Made by a program: the position numbers and the translations under genes. A stretch of 64,000 nt of DNA. Origin: Paucidesulfovibrio gracilis DSM 16080. GTDB taxonomy: Bacteria > Desulfobacterota > Desulfovibrionia > Desulfovibrionales > Desulfovibrionaceae. The stretch spans positions 62,001 to 126,000 of the forward strand of contig NZ_FUYC01000005.1 of NCBI RefSeq assembly GCF_900167125.1, read 5' to 3'. The notes under the pieces were generated by a model that was given only the letters and a program-made list of their open reading frames with translations, had not been told where the DNA came from and did no database searches. Shown here piece by piece: positions 7,761 through 15,856 of this stretch. Every line of letters begins with the position of its first letter. The stretch's first letter is position 1.

Positions 7761-9350
7761 TTACGACGTTGTATCCGGAGCGGGCACGTCGATGCGGATG
7801 GACCGCAACGGGATGTCCGCGGGAACGGCTTCGGGGATGATGAACGCGGCGCCGTGTTCGGCCAGGGCGTCCAAAAGCACGGGACGCGAGGCCCGGCCCT
7901 GCTCGTCCAGATGCGCGGCGTAAATCTGGGTAAATACGGAAACCTGCTTGGCGCTGAACACGATCCAACGGCCGTTGGGCGTAAAGCTGTGCCAGGAGTT
8001 GAACGGCTCGGTGTTGCAGGCCAGTCGGCGCGCCTGCCCGCCCTGGGCGGGAACGATCCACAATTCACTGTCGGGCTGCTGCACCAGGCCGGTGGGGGCG
8101 CGGCAATACACGACCCAGCGTCCGTCCGGGGAATACCGGGGGAAATAGTTGCTCATGCCATTGGCCGATGCTCCGGCCAGGGGTTGCGGCTCCCCGCCCC
8201 GGCCCTGGTCAAAGGGCATGCGGTAGAGATCGAACTGATACGGATACAGATCATTCAGTTCATCAATGTAGCGTCCGTTCGCGGGCAGGAACTTGCGGTC
8301 GCCGATGGCATCCAACAACTCCTGGTTCAAGGGCGCCCCCGCGAACACGAGCCATTTTCCGTCCGGACTCAGAGCCGGACTGGTCTGGACGCGATCTTCG
8401 CGGTCCGCGCCGGGCAGCGCGGCCATGGTTCCGGTCTGCCGGTCATAATAGGCCAGATGCCCGCGGATGGGGAAAAACAGTTGGGAATAGGTCACGTGGT
8501 CGATGGGAATGAAGAAACTTTTTTCCTTCACCGTGGTCACGGCGAAGCGGCCATCCGTGGACAGCTTGGTGAACAGCCCCATGCTCCGGCGCGGCTGGTC
8601 CGGCTTGTACCGGCTCCAGGAAATGAACTGGTCCGGGCCGAGCCGCAAATCCCGATCCATGTCGGTGAGGGCGTAGCCCCCCTTGTCGCCATGCAGGTCG
8701 ATGTCCATGCCAAAGACCTTGCCGTTGCCGGAGACCGTATGACAGTTGCCGCAATGGGGCATCTCACTGAGCACGGTTACGGGCGGCTCCAGGGTGGTGG
8801 GATCATCCAGCAGCCAGCGGGATAAACCGGGATTATCCTGGGCGTGGAGAAACGGCACGGGAATGCGCTGCACCAGCACCCGGGCGTCAAAGGGGTCCGG
8901 GGCCACGCTCAGCCGGGTCTCGCCCAGGGCCGCGGGCCGGTCACCGTCAAAGGAGGTCACATGGATGCGCACGGGCTGTTTCACGGCCAGGGCGCGCACC
9001 GCGTCCCAGGTATCCTGGTCCATACGCCAGAACGGTTGCCCGCTGGCCGCCAGCACGGACCGATCCTTCAGCTCCACGCGTACCAGCCAGTGTTCCTGAG
9101 CAAAACCGCTCGGTTCCCAGGCCACGAGCGGCGGGGCGAAATCCGGCGGATACGCGGCCTGATCCAGCGGATTGAGAATCTCCAGGGATTCCATGAACCC
9201 TGTATGCGTATCCAGAGCGCGCTGCATTTCCTCGGCGGAGGGAGCGGCGGACGCGGTGGAACAGGACAAAAAAACCGCAACAACAGCACAAATGCATAAT
9301 GTGCAGATACCAGAGAGGAGGAAACGCCGTATCCAGACTGTAATACCCAC
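7761..9350 (-). CDS. TolB-like beta-propeller protein with one c-type haem motif
   Basis: A 529-residue exported protein. After a signal peptide (residues about 1-36) comes an Ig-like N-terminal region, then a single haem-attachment motif CGNCH at residues 200-204. A C-terminal half follows that is built of propeller blades with the recurrent SPDGKWLVF, SPDGRWVVY and TPNGRWIVF signature of TolB/WD40-like proteins. A c-type haem inside a propeller protein recalls periplasmic oxidoreductases such as nitrite reductase cd1 or hydrazine-type enzymes, but no second cofactor motif is seen. The start is a GTG with a GAGG site. It heads a three-gene minus-strand operon. Confidence 0.82.
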   Translation of the reverse strand: MGITVWIRRFLLSGICTLCICAVVAVFLSCSTASAAPSAEEMQRALDTHTGFMESLEILNPLDQAAYPPDFAPPLVAWEPSGFAQEHWLVRVELKDRSVLAASGQPFWRMDQDTWDAVRALAVKQPVRIHVTSFDGDRPAALGETRLSVAPDPFDARVLVQRIPVPFLHAQDNPGLSRWLLDDPTTLEPPVTVLSEMPHCGNCHTVSGNGKVFGMDIDLHGDKGGYALTDMDRDLRLGPDQFISWSRYKPDQPRRSMGLFTKLSTDGRFAVTTVKEKSFFIPIDHVTYSQLFFPIRGHLAYYDRQTGTMAALPGADREDRVQTSPALSPDGKWLVFAGAPLNQELLDAIGDRKFLPANGRYIDELNDLYPYQFDLYRMPFDQGRGGEPQPLAGASANGMSNYFPRYSPDGRWVVYCRAPTGLVQQPDSELWIVPAQGGQARRLACNTEPFNSWHSFTPNGRWIVFSAKQVSVFTQIYAAHLDEQGRASRPVLLDALAEHGAAFIIPEAVPADIPLRSIRIDVPAPDTTS

Positions 9351-9499
9351 TGCAACGCCTCTTTTTTATTCACAAAAGAACATAAATCAACAATACGATC
9401 ATGCCACAAACCCATCACTCCCGCAAGGAGATGATGCAAAACAGTGCACGCCGCTTGCCGAATGCGTTCTCCGCAAGGAAGCGCCAACGGGACGCGGAA

Positions 9500-10102
9500 T
9501 TACTTTTTTTCTAGAAAGATAACGCGGGTTTTGGGGGCGGGATGGTTCAGAGGCGCGCAGCCCAGGGCATGGACCGCCGCCAGATCCAGATCAGAACAAA
9601 GTTGCTCCACGGCGCGGGTTTCTTCCTGGCCGCCGGGATGCCCGCTGTAGAGCACCAGGGAAACCAGGCCGCCGGGAGCCAGCCAATCCAGGGCCGCACG
9701 CACGGCACGGCAGGTGGTTTCCGGCCGGGTGATCACGGCCTGGTCCGTGTCCTGACCGCGTCCGCCATGGCGCACGGTACCCGGCAGGTAGCCGCAATTA
9801 AAGGTTACGGCCCGTATCCGGCCATGCAGGTCCGCCGGAAGCCGCTCGGCCATGGTTTCGTGTCCGGCCAGCCAAAGGGCGGCCCGATCCGCCAGCCCAT
9901 GCATTGCAAGGCAGCGACGGGTCCGCTCCAGGGCGCGTTCCTGAACGTCAAAAGCGTGGACCCGGCCCTGCGGTCCCAAAGTACGCGCCAGGAACAAGGT
10001 ATCGTGTCCATTGCCCATGGTGGCGTCCACGGCCACACCGCCGGGGGTGAGCACCGGGGTAAGGACGTTGTGGACAAAACGTGTGGTCTGACTGACGTAC
10101 AT
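9500..10102 (-). CDS. YtqB-like class I SAM-dependent methyltransferase
   Basis: A 200-residue methyltransferase. Motif I is the VDATMGNGHDTLFLA block typical of the YtqB/putative rRNA methylase family. The later segments FNCGYLPG and LVSLVLYSGHPGGQEE are also characteristic of that family. Known YtqB-family members modify the tRNA wobble uridine (MnmM activity in Bacillus), so a tRNA-modifying role is likely but not provable here. The ATG at 10102 follows an AGGAG site; the longer reading frame would run into the hydrogenase promoter region. It diverges from hydA. Confidence 0.85.
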   Translation of the reverse strand: MYVSQTTRFVHNVLTPVLTPGGVAVDATMGNGHDTLFLARTLGPQGRVHAFDVQERALERTRRCLAMHGLADRAALWLAGHETMAERLPADLHGRIRAVTFNCGYLPGTVRHGGRGQDTDQAVITRPETTCRAVRAALDWLAPGGLVSLVLYSGHPGGQEETRAVEQLCSDLDLAAVHALGCAPLNHPAPKTRVIFLEKK

Positions 10103-10228
10103 GGCTCCTGTCCAACGCGGAAAATGTTTGACGACCGCCGTCAATCTGCCTCCTTCCGGCCCGGGAAGCAAGGGGGGACACGGCATACCGCCTTTGTGCG
10201 GACATGGACTTTTTTGATAACACGTATG

Positions 10229-10245
10229 TTGAAAAAATTTTTCAA
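10229..10245. promoter_or_regulatory. Palindromic element upstream of hydA
   Basis: A 17-base inverted repeat with 8-base arms (TTGAAAAA / TTTTTCAA) around one central base lies about 80 bases before the hydA start, in the divergent interval between the methyltransferase and hydA. Its TTG...CAA ends resemble sites bound by CRP/FNR-type or Rex-type regulators, but it fits neither consensus exactly. It is followed directly by a direct-repeat pair. A regulatory role for hydrogenase expression is inferred from position and symmetry only. Confidence 0.45.
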
Positions 10246-10274
10246 AAGTAATACAAAACGAAAAAAAGTAATAC
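10244..10274. repeat. 11-bp direct repeat with 20-bp period upstream of hydA
   Basis: The sequence AAAAGTAATAC occurs at 10244-10254 and again at 10264-10274, exactly 20 bases apart and therefore on the same face of the helix. The pair adjoins the palindrome at 10229-10245 and ends about 50 bases before the hydA ATG. Such phased direct repeats are typical of binding sites for cooperative activators. No known family is recognised. Confidence 0.5.
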
Positions 10275-10325
10275 GGAGGTGTTTCCCGATGACTTGGTCG
10301 TTTATAACTTGAGAGGAGGAATTCC

Positions 10326-11579
10326 ATGCTGGAAATCGAACATGTGATGATGAACGACAAATCCCCGCGCAACGTGGATCCGGATTCGTTTTCATTCGTG
10401 CAGGTGGATCCCGACAAATGCGAAGCCTGCGGCACCTGTGCCGAGGTCTGCGGAACCGGAGCCATCCAACCCGTCAATGAGGACGGCATCCACGGCGTGG
10501 TGGACCCCGTGGCCTGCATCAACTGTGGCCAATGCCTGGTGAACTGCCCGTTCGGGGCCATCTATGAGGAAGTGTCCTTTGTGAAGGACGTGCTGGCCGC
10601 CATCGAGGATCCCGACACCGTGGTGGTCTCCATGCCCGCCCCGGCCGTGCGCTACGCCCTGGGGGAACCCTTCGGCATGCCCCCGGGAACGTATGTCGGC
10701 GGCAAGATGCACGCGGCCCTGCGCAAGCTCGGCTTCGATCTCATCTGGGATAACGAGTTCACCGCCGACGTGACCATCATGGAGGAAGGCAGCGAGCTGA
10801 TCAAACGGGTGGCCCACCCGGATCCGCACCATCCTCTGCCGCAGTTCACGTCCTGTTGTCCGGGCTGGGTCAAGTTCGTGGAGTCCTATTATCCCGAACT
10901 GATCCCCAACCTGTCCACCTGCAAATCGCCCATCGGCATGCTCGGCCCATTGGCCAAGACCTACGGCGCACAGCAGGCCAAGGTGGATCCGGCCAAGATG
11001 TATACCGTGTCCATCATGCCCTGCATTGCGAAAAAGTATGAGGGCTTGCGCCCTGAGCTGGCCGCCAGCGGACACCGCGACATCGACGCCACCATCACAA
11101 CCCGGGAGCTGGCCTACCTGATCAAAAAGGCGGGCATCAACTTCGCCAAACTGCCCGACGAAAAGCCGGACCCCGTGCTCGGCGAATCCACGGGCGCGGC
11201 CACCATCTTCGGCACGAGCGGCGGCGTGATGGAAGCGGCCCTCCGCCTGGCCTACGAGGTGCTCTCCGGCAAAAAACTGGCAAACCCGGACATCAAGGCC
11301 GTGCGCACCGAGGAAGGCATCCGCACCGCGTCCGTGGAAGTACCCAACTTCGGCAAGGTCAACGTTGCCATTGCCAGCGGTCTGGAAAACGCGGCCAAAC
11401 TCTGCGACGAAGTCAAGGCGGGCAAGTCTCCGCACCACTTTATCGAAATCATGACCTGCCCCGGCGGCTGCGTGAACGGCGGCGGGCAGCCCCTGGATCC
11501 GGACATCCGCATGGCCGCCAACGGCAAACGGTTCATGGCCGGACTGAAACGCCGCTTCAACAGCAACCGCTTGGCCTAA
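10326..11579 (+). CDS. hydA: Periplasmic-type [FeFe] hydrogenase large subunit
   Basis: A 417-residue catalytic subunit that interconverts H2 with protons and electrons. An N-terminal 2[4Fe-4S] ferredoxin domain carries cysteines 32/35/38/42 and 64/67/70/74. The H-cluster domain has all three signatures: TSCCPGW (Cys178), MPCIAKKYE (Cys233) and TCPGGCVNGGGQP (Cys378, Cys382). These positions nearly coincide with those of the structurally known Desulfovibrio enzyme. It lacks a signal peptide, as expected when the Tat-bearing small subunit carries it across the membrane. A strong GAGAGGAGG site precedes the ATG, and hydB follows after 12 bases. Confidence 0.97.
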   Translation: MLEIEHVMMNDKSPRNVDPDSFSFVQVDPDKCEACGTCAEVCGTGAIQPVNEDGIHGVVDPVACINCGQCLVNCPFGAIYEEVSFVKDVLAAIEDPDTVVVSMPAPAVRYALGEPFGMPPGTYVGGKMHAALRKLGFDLIWDNEFTADVTIMEEGSELIKRVAHPDPHHPLPQFTSCCPGWVKFVESYYPELIPNLSTCKSPIGMLGPLAKTYGAQQAKVDPAKMYTVSIMPCIAKKYEGLRPELAASGHRDIDATITTRELAYLIKKAGINFAKLPDEKPDPVLGESTGAATIFGTSGGVMEAALRLAYEVLSGKKLANPDIKAVRTEEGIRTASVEVPNFGKVNVAIASGLENAAKLCDEVKAGKSPHHFIEIMTCPGGCVNGGGQPLDPDIRMAANGKRFMAGLKRRFNSNRLA

Positions 11580-11591
11580 AGGAGGAGGAAC

Positions 11592-11939
11592 ATGGACAGC
11601 GTTTTGGCAATCAGCAGAAGAGGCTTCTTGAAGACCGCCGGTATGGCCGCTGCCGCCGCCATGATCGGTGGCGGTATGCTCGTGCCTGCTCCGTCCCGGG
11701 CTGCGGCTCTGGATTTCGTGGGCCAGCGCCAGTCCTCGGTGTACGAGGCCGACGCCAAGGTCTACAAAATCCGCAAATCCCAGGACAACCCCATGATCAA
11801 AAAGATCTACGGCAAGGAAGGCTTCCTTTCCGAAGGTCCGCTGGGACACACTTCGCACCAGTTGCTGCATACATACTACTATGATCGCAGCGCGGGAGTG
11901 AAGGCTCTGAAGGCCAAGGGCGTTCAGCTCAAGGTCTGA
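11592..11939 (+). CDS. hydB: Periplasmic-type [FeFe] hydrogenase small subunit
   Basis: A 115-residue subunit with a twin-arginine signal (SRRGFLKTAG at residues about 8-17, then an alanine-rich hydrophobic stretch). The short mature chain is lysine-rich and wraps the large subunit in the known Desulfovibrio enzyme. It follows hydA after 12 bases with an AGGAGG ribosome-binding site. The Tat signal implies that the folded heterodimer is exported to the periplasm, where it would pass electrons to c-type cytochromes. Confidence 0.95.
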   Translation: MDSVLAISRRGFLKTAGMAAAAAMIGGGMLVPAPSRAAALDFVGQRQSSVYEADAKVYKIRKSQDNPMIKKIYGKEGFLSEGPLGHTSHQLLHTYYYDRSAGVKALKAKGVQLKV

Positions 11940-12109
11940 TTCCGTCGATAGAACACCTCCGGCAACCTGAGGCGAGGACGCTTCTGACCTGAGGGTTGCA
12001 ACTCCATCCGCTCCCCAACGCGAACCGCGTTACCGTCCCATTGGCCTGCCTGCCAGAGGCGCGATCAGTCCCACGCTGCCTTCGGCCCATCCGGCCGCAC
12101 GGCCCATGT

Positions 12110-12712
12110 TTACGGCGTGTCCACTGGTGCGGACAAGGCCCGGCGCACATCCTCCAATAGTGCCTCGCGCTGGTAATCCACGCTGGGCGGCTTGGGCGCG
12201 TCCGATTCAAGCCACCGGGCAAACTCGGCATACAACCCCTGCGCCCGCTTGCGGGCAACCGTCCTTTGCGCAGTGGAATACTGTTCGTCATGGCTCCGGC
12301 GGCCGTACAACCGCGCCAGATTATACAGGGCCAATGGATAGCGGTTGATCTCCAGCGCGGCCAGATAGTGCGTCTCGGCCTCGGCCTCGCGTCCCAGGCG
12401 CGACAGGGCCACGCCGCTGTCGTTATGGGCCTCGGCCGCCTCCGCGGTATCCGGGCAGCACTGCAGCACCTTTGCGTACCGTGCCAGAGCGGCTTTGTAT
12501 TTGCCCATGGCCAGATACCGTTCCCCCTGCTGCACGAGCACCCCGGGCAACTCCTGGGCCGGGGACGCTCCGGCTCCCGTCATCCCCGCCAGCAGCAAGA
12601 CCAAGAGCAGCAGACCAGCTCGATGGGTAAACGGTCGGGGGGGCGTTGCCAGGACAAGGGACATGGACGGCGTGCTCCGTTTCTGCGGCGCACGCGGCGA
12701 GGATATGGGCAT
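12110..12712 (-). CDS. Small exported TPR-repeat protein
   Basis: A protein of about 200 residues with an export signal (hydrophobic LLLLVLLLAGMTGAGA near residue 40) and at least two tetratricopeptide repeats in the middle (QQGERYLAMGKYKAALARYAKV, then a second pair around AHNDSGVALSRLGREAEAETHY). The ATG at 12712 has a GGAG site five bases upstream. A shorter start at 12664, which would give a more normal signal length, is also possible. It is a single gene, opposite in strand to hydAB and the downstream regulator, and no partner is obvious. Confidence 0.75.
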   Translation of the reverse strand: MPISSPRAPQKRSTPSMSLVLATPPRPFTHRAGLLLLVLLLAGMTGAGASPAQELPGVLVQQGERYLAMGKYKAALARYAKVLQCCPDTAEAAEAHNDSGVALSRLGREAEAETHYLAALEINRYPLALYNLARLYGRRSHDEQYSTAQRTVARKRAQGLYAEFARWLESDAPKPPSVDYQREALLEDVRRALSAPVDTP

Positions 12713-12934
12713 ACACACTCCGTGCTATTTTTTTTCAAATGTTCTGTTGTAAATACATATTCAGCTCGAAAAAGTCCACCATGCCGCGATGGTTTATATT
12801 TCGCCGAATGAAACTTTTAGCCACGTATCTTCAGTGTGTTGACTCGAATGGCAAACCCGTATACGAATATTCAGCGTGTTATGTTTTAACTTTTTGTAAC
12901 ATGAATCAGACACGAAAAGATCAGGAGTAGAGGC

Positions 12935-13192
12935 GTGAAACCGGATACCACGGTACGACGGCTCGGTGTGGTGGGCATCATCGTTGCGGACCGCCAGAAC
13001 ATGGCCCGCAAGGTGAACGAAATCCTCAGCGATTTCGGTTCGATCATTGTTGCCCGCACCGGTGTTCCCCATCGGGAACGGCAGGTCGCGGTCATCTCCG
13101 TGATCATCGACGCCACCACCAATGAGCTGGGTGCCCTGACCGGGCGGCTGGGAATGCTGCCGCAGGTACGGGTCAAGTCGCTGATGCTTTAG
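12935..13192 (+). CDS. TM1266-type iron-only hydrogenase system regulator
   Basis: An 85-residue ACT-like protein. The pattern (RLGVVGIIVADRQNMARKVNEILSDFG, then a beta-strand-rich C-terminal half with VISVIIDATTNELGALTGRLG) matches the family annotated as putative iron-only hydrogenase system regulator, usually found beside [FeFe] hydrogenase or maturase genes. The start is a GTG after an AGGAG site. Its target is unproven even in other species. Here it lies one gene from hydAB and only 27 bases before a TonB-dependent receptor, so it may be co-transcribed with the receptor. Confidence 0.85.
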   Translation: MKPDTTVRRLGVVGIIVADRQNMARKVNEILSDFGSIIVARTGVPHRERQVAVISVIIDATTNELGALTGRLGMLPQVRVKSLML

Positions 13193-13219
13193 ATCGCGTT
13201 TTCGTGCGCAGGAGGTTCA

Positions 13220-15265
13220 ATGCGAATGCTCGGAAAAGCCGTCGCGCTGATTCCTTTGCTGAGCGTGTTGCTCTGCCCCGTGACAGGGGCGGGAGCAGCC
13301 TACGCCGCACAGGAAGAGGCCGACGATGTTTCGAAGGAACAGACGCTGGAACCGGTGGTGGTCACGGCGCGCGGCTATGCGGGCGCAGTATCGGCCACCC
13401 CCGGAGGGGTCGGAGTCGTGGATCGGCGCGAGCTGGAGGAAACCATGCCCACCGGAGTGGGCGACGCCCTGGACCGCGTTCCCGGAGTGGGCGTCTCCAC
13501 GGACTCCCCCTGGGGAGCGGACGTGGTCATCCGCGGCCTGGCCCGCGACTCGGTGGTGGTGCTCATCGATGGTTGCCGACTGAACGTAACCACGGACATC
13601 AACGGCCGCCTCGGTTTGGTCAATCCCGACGACGTGGAGCGTGTGGAAGTGCTCAAGGGGCCGATCAGCACCCTCTACGGCACCGGCTCCACCGGCGGCG
13701 TGGTCAACATCGTCACGCGTCAGGGCGACTACTCGGAAACACCGCAACTCGGCGGCGAGGTCGCTGCGGGCTGGGCGTCCAATCCGCAAGGCCCGGATAC
13801 CTATGCCAACCTGACCTACGGTGACGAAAACGTATGGTTCTATGCCTCGGGCGGCTGGCGGGAACACGACGACTCCTACAGCGGAGGCGGCGACGTGATC
13901 CGCAACAGCGGCTTCACGGATCTGCAGGGCAAAATTGCCGCGGCCCTGGCCTGGAACGACCGGCATGAAACCATGGTCCAATACCAGTTCACCGAGGCGG
14001 ACGAAGTGGGCATCCCCGGCACCGGCACGGCGGCACTGCCCGACAACGCGGACGTGACCCTGGAACAAAATGACCGCACCTTTGCCCAACTGCGGCACAG
14101 GTACCAAAATCCCCAAGGCACCCTGACCGAATCCGAGTTGAAGATCTCCTACCAACTACTCACCCGCGACCCGCGCGTGGACAACTTCACCGGCGGTCCC
14201 ATGCGCAAGGTTGATCCCTACGCCGAGCACGAAACCATTGCCCTGAACTGGCGCAATGTGCTGGATCTCGGAGCGCATCGGCTAACGGCGGGCGTGGACG
14301 CCTGGAACTGGTACATGACCTCCAAGCGGGCCAGATACACCGTGGCCGGTGCCGTGCTGCGCGACAAACCCACCCCGGATACGGACATGTTCTCGGGCGG
14401 AATCTTCGTGGAGGACGACTGGACCCTGGATCCCGACTGGGTGCTCAACCTGGGCGGCAGGCTGGACGGCGTCCTCATTGAAAACGACCAGACGCCCAAT
14501 GTGGCGGCACGCACCAGAAGAAACATGGACTGGGGCGCGCACGCCGGGTTGACCTGGGCCTTTTCCCCGGGCTGGACCGCCACCGGACTGGTGGCCGCCA
14601 GCTACCGCACGCCGAACATCCTTGAACTCTATAAGGACATCAACATCGGACCGGGCATCCGTGAACTCGGCAACGCGGAGCTGCGCTCGGAAAAATCCCG
14701 GTACGCGGAATTGGGGCTGCACTACGCCGGCTCCCGGTGGAGCGCTTCCGCGGCCGCGTTCCTCAACATGGTGGACGACCTGGTCACCAGTGAACTGGAG
14801 ACCGCCGGCGTCTACCGCATGGCCAACGCGGCCGAGGCGCGCATCCATGGGCTGGAAGGCTCGGTGCAATGGCGCTTTGCCCCGGGCTGGCAGGCCTATG
14901 CGGACGCTGCCTGGACCGAAGGACGCAACGAAGATACCGGAGAATGGCTGCGGTTCGTGGCGCCGCTCAGCGGACTGGTGGGCCTGCGCCAGGATCTGGA
15001 CAACGGACTCTGGTGGGCCTTGGAATCCCGCTGGGCCGCAGAACAGCACCAGGTGCCGGACGATGCCCTGCGCACCGACTCCTGGGCCGTTTTCGACGCC
15101 CGCTGCGGATACGGCTTTGAGACCGCCGGACTGCACAACGATTTGACCCTGGCCGTGACCAACCTGTTCGACGAACGCTACCGCAACCATCTGGCCACTT
15201 CGCGGGGCGTGGAACTGCACGCTCCCGGCATCGGCATGAAGGCCGAATGGCGGCTGCGTTTCTGA
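13220..15265 (+). CDS. TonB-dependent outer-membrane receptor
   Basis: A 681-residue receptor with an N-terminal signal peptide (cleaved near residue 32), a TonB box-like EPVVVTA segment around residue 46, and a plug domain (VVIRGLARDSVVVLIDG; VERVEVLKGPISTLYGTGSTGGVVNIVTR). A beta-barrel follows, ending in the typical terminal strand with a final Phe. It imports a scarce ligand across the outer membrane; whether that is a siderophore, cobalamin or another metal complex cannot be told. An AGGAGG site precedes the ATG. The TM1266-type gene lies just upstream and an intrinsic terminator follows. Confidence 0.93.
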   Translation: MRMLGKAVALIPLLSVLLCPVTGAGAAYAAQEEADDVSKEQTLEPVVVTARGYAGAVSATPGGVGVVDRRELEETMPTGVGDALDRVPGVGVSTDSPWGADVVIRGLARDSVVVLIDGCRLNVTTDINGRLGLVNPDDVERVEVLKGPISTLYGTGSTGGVVNIVTRQGDYSETPQLGGEVAAGWASNPQGPDTYANLTYGDENVWFYASGGWREHDDSYSGGGDVIRNSGFTDLQGKIAAALAWNDRHETMVQYQFTEADEVGIPGTGTAALPDNADVTLEQNDRTFAQLRHRYQNPQGTLTESELKISYQLLTRDPRVDNFTGGPMRKVDPYAEHETIALNWRNVLDLGAHRLTAGVDAWNWYMTSKRARYTVAGAVLRDKPTPDTDMFSGGIFVEDDWTLDPDWVLNLGGRLDGVLIENDQTPNVAARTRRNMDWGAHAGLTWAFSPGWTATGLVAASYRTPNILELYKDINIGPGIRELGNAELRSEKSRYAELGLHYAGSRWSASAAAFLNMVDDLVTSELETAGVYRMANAAEARIHGLEGSVQWRFAPGWQAYADAAWTEGRNEDTGEWLRFVAPLSGLVGLRQDLDNGLWWALESRWAAEQHQVPDDALRTDSWAVFDARCGYGFETAGLHNDLTLAVTNLFDERYRNHLATSRGVELHAPGIGMKAEWRLRF

Positions 15266-15291
15266 TCCCAACGCGGTCCCCGGCCGTATGC

Positions 15292-15335
15292 AGCGCCTCG
15301 GTTCGCCGCCCCCGGGCGGACCGGGGCGCATTTTT
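15292..15335 (+). terminator. Intrinsic terminator after the TonB-dependent receptor
   Basis: A long GC-rich imperfect hairpin (arms GCGCCTCGGT and ACCGGGGCGC) is followed by TTTTT. It lies 27 bases after the receptor stop and separates that transcript from the riboswitch-nrdD unit. Confidence 0.7.
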
Positions 15336-15462
15336 CCCGGTTCCCGGCCCGCAGAGGGATACGCGTGTTTTCCCCACAGGAAATACGGATTTTTTTTCAC
15401 TGCTTTTCCGGGTTTTTGACCTGTGAAAATGCTGTTCAGGAAACAAATTCCGCTCTGCTCCC

Positions 15463-15491
15463 TTGCCGTGAATTAGCCCTTGGGCTAGTCT
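15463..15491 (+). promoter_or_regulatory. Candidate sigma-70 promoter of nrdD
   Basis: TTGCCG at 15463-15468 and TAGTCT at 15486-15491 are separated by 17 bases. Transcription would start near 15498, immediately before the cobalamin riboswitch. The hexamers are only moderate matches; the position makes the assignment plausible. Confidence 0.45.
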
Positions 15492-15499
15492 CTTTTTCG

Positions 15500-15668
15500 C
15501 ACGATGCCCCCCGGGTGGCCATGGGCCTTGATAGTGAATCCGGTGCGAATCCGGAGCGGTCCCGCCGCTGTAATCCCATGACGCCACGGCCCGAAACGCC
15601 ACTGCAATACCTTTGCGGGAAGGCCGGGCCGGACGGGAAAGCCAGAAGACCTGCCCGGGGCTTATCCG
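15500..15668 (+). promoter_or_regulatory. Cobalamin riboswitch
   Basis: The conserved parts of the B12 element are all present. The closing stem pairs CCCCCCGGG (about 15507) with CCCGGGG (15654). GGTGCGAATCCGG and GCGGTCCCGCC precede CGCTGTAA. The B12-box motif GCCACTG lies at 15597-15603, and the 3' signature GCCAGAAGACCTGCC at 15641-15655. It lies in the leader of nrdD, about 190 bases before the start codon. Cobalamin riboswitches are known to repress B12-independent isozymes when adenosylcobalamin is available. Here it would turn off the class III reductase, implying a B12-dependent class II reductase elsewhere. Confidence 0.93.
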
Positions 15669-15856
15669 GCCGCCTGCCATGCGCGGACATGGCGGACCGC
15701 CAGAGTTTTACCAATACCAAGCCGTTGTCCGGCGTTCGCGGGGTTCCGCCCCGACGACCATCAACCGGAACAACATACGAACAGCAAACGCCGTCCTCTG
15801 CCAATGGTCCGGCGTTTTCCGCTTTCCGCGAGGCGCTGTTCCCTGAAGAGAGATTC

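Noticed and set aside
11940-12109. Possible terminator after hydB (GCAACC...GGTTGC)
   Set aside because: The arms are far apart and no T tract follows, so it was not listed as a feature.
15365-15856. In-frame N-terminal extension of NrdD
   Set aside because: The extension would translate the promoter and the cobalamin riboswitch. The normal NrdD start is the ATG at 15857.
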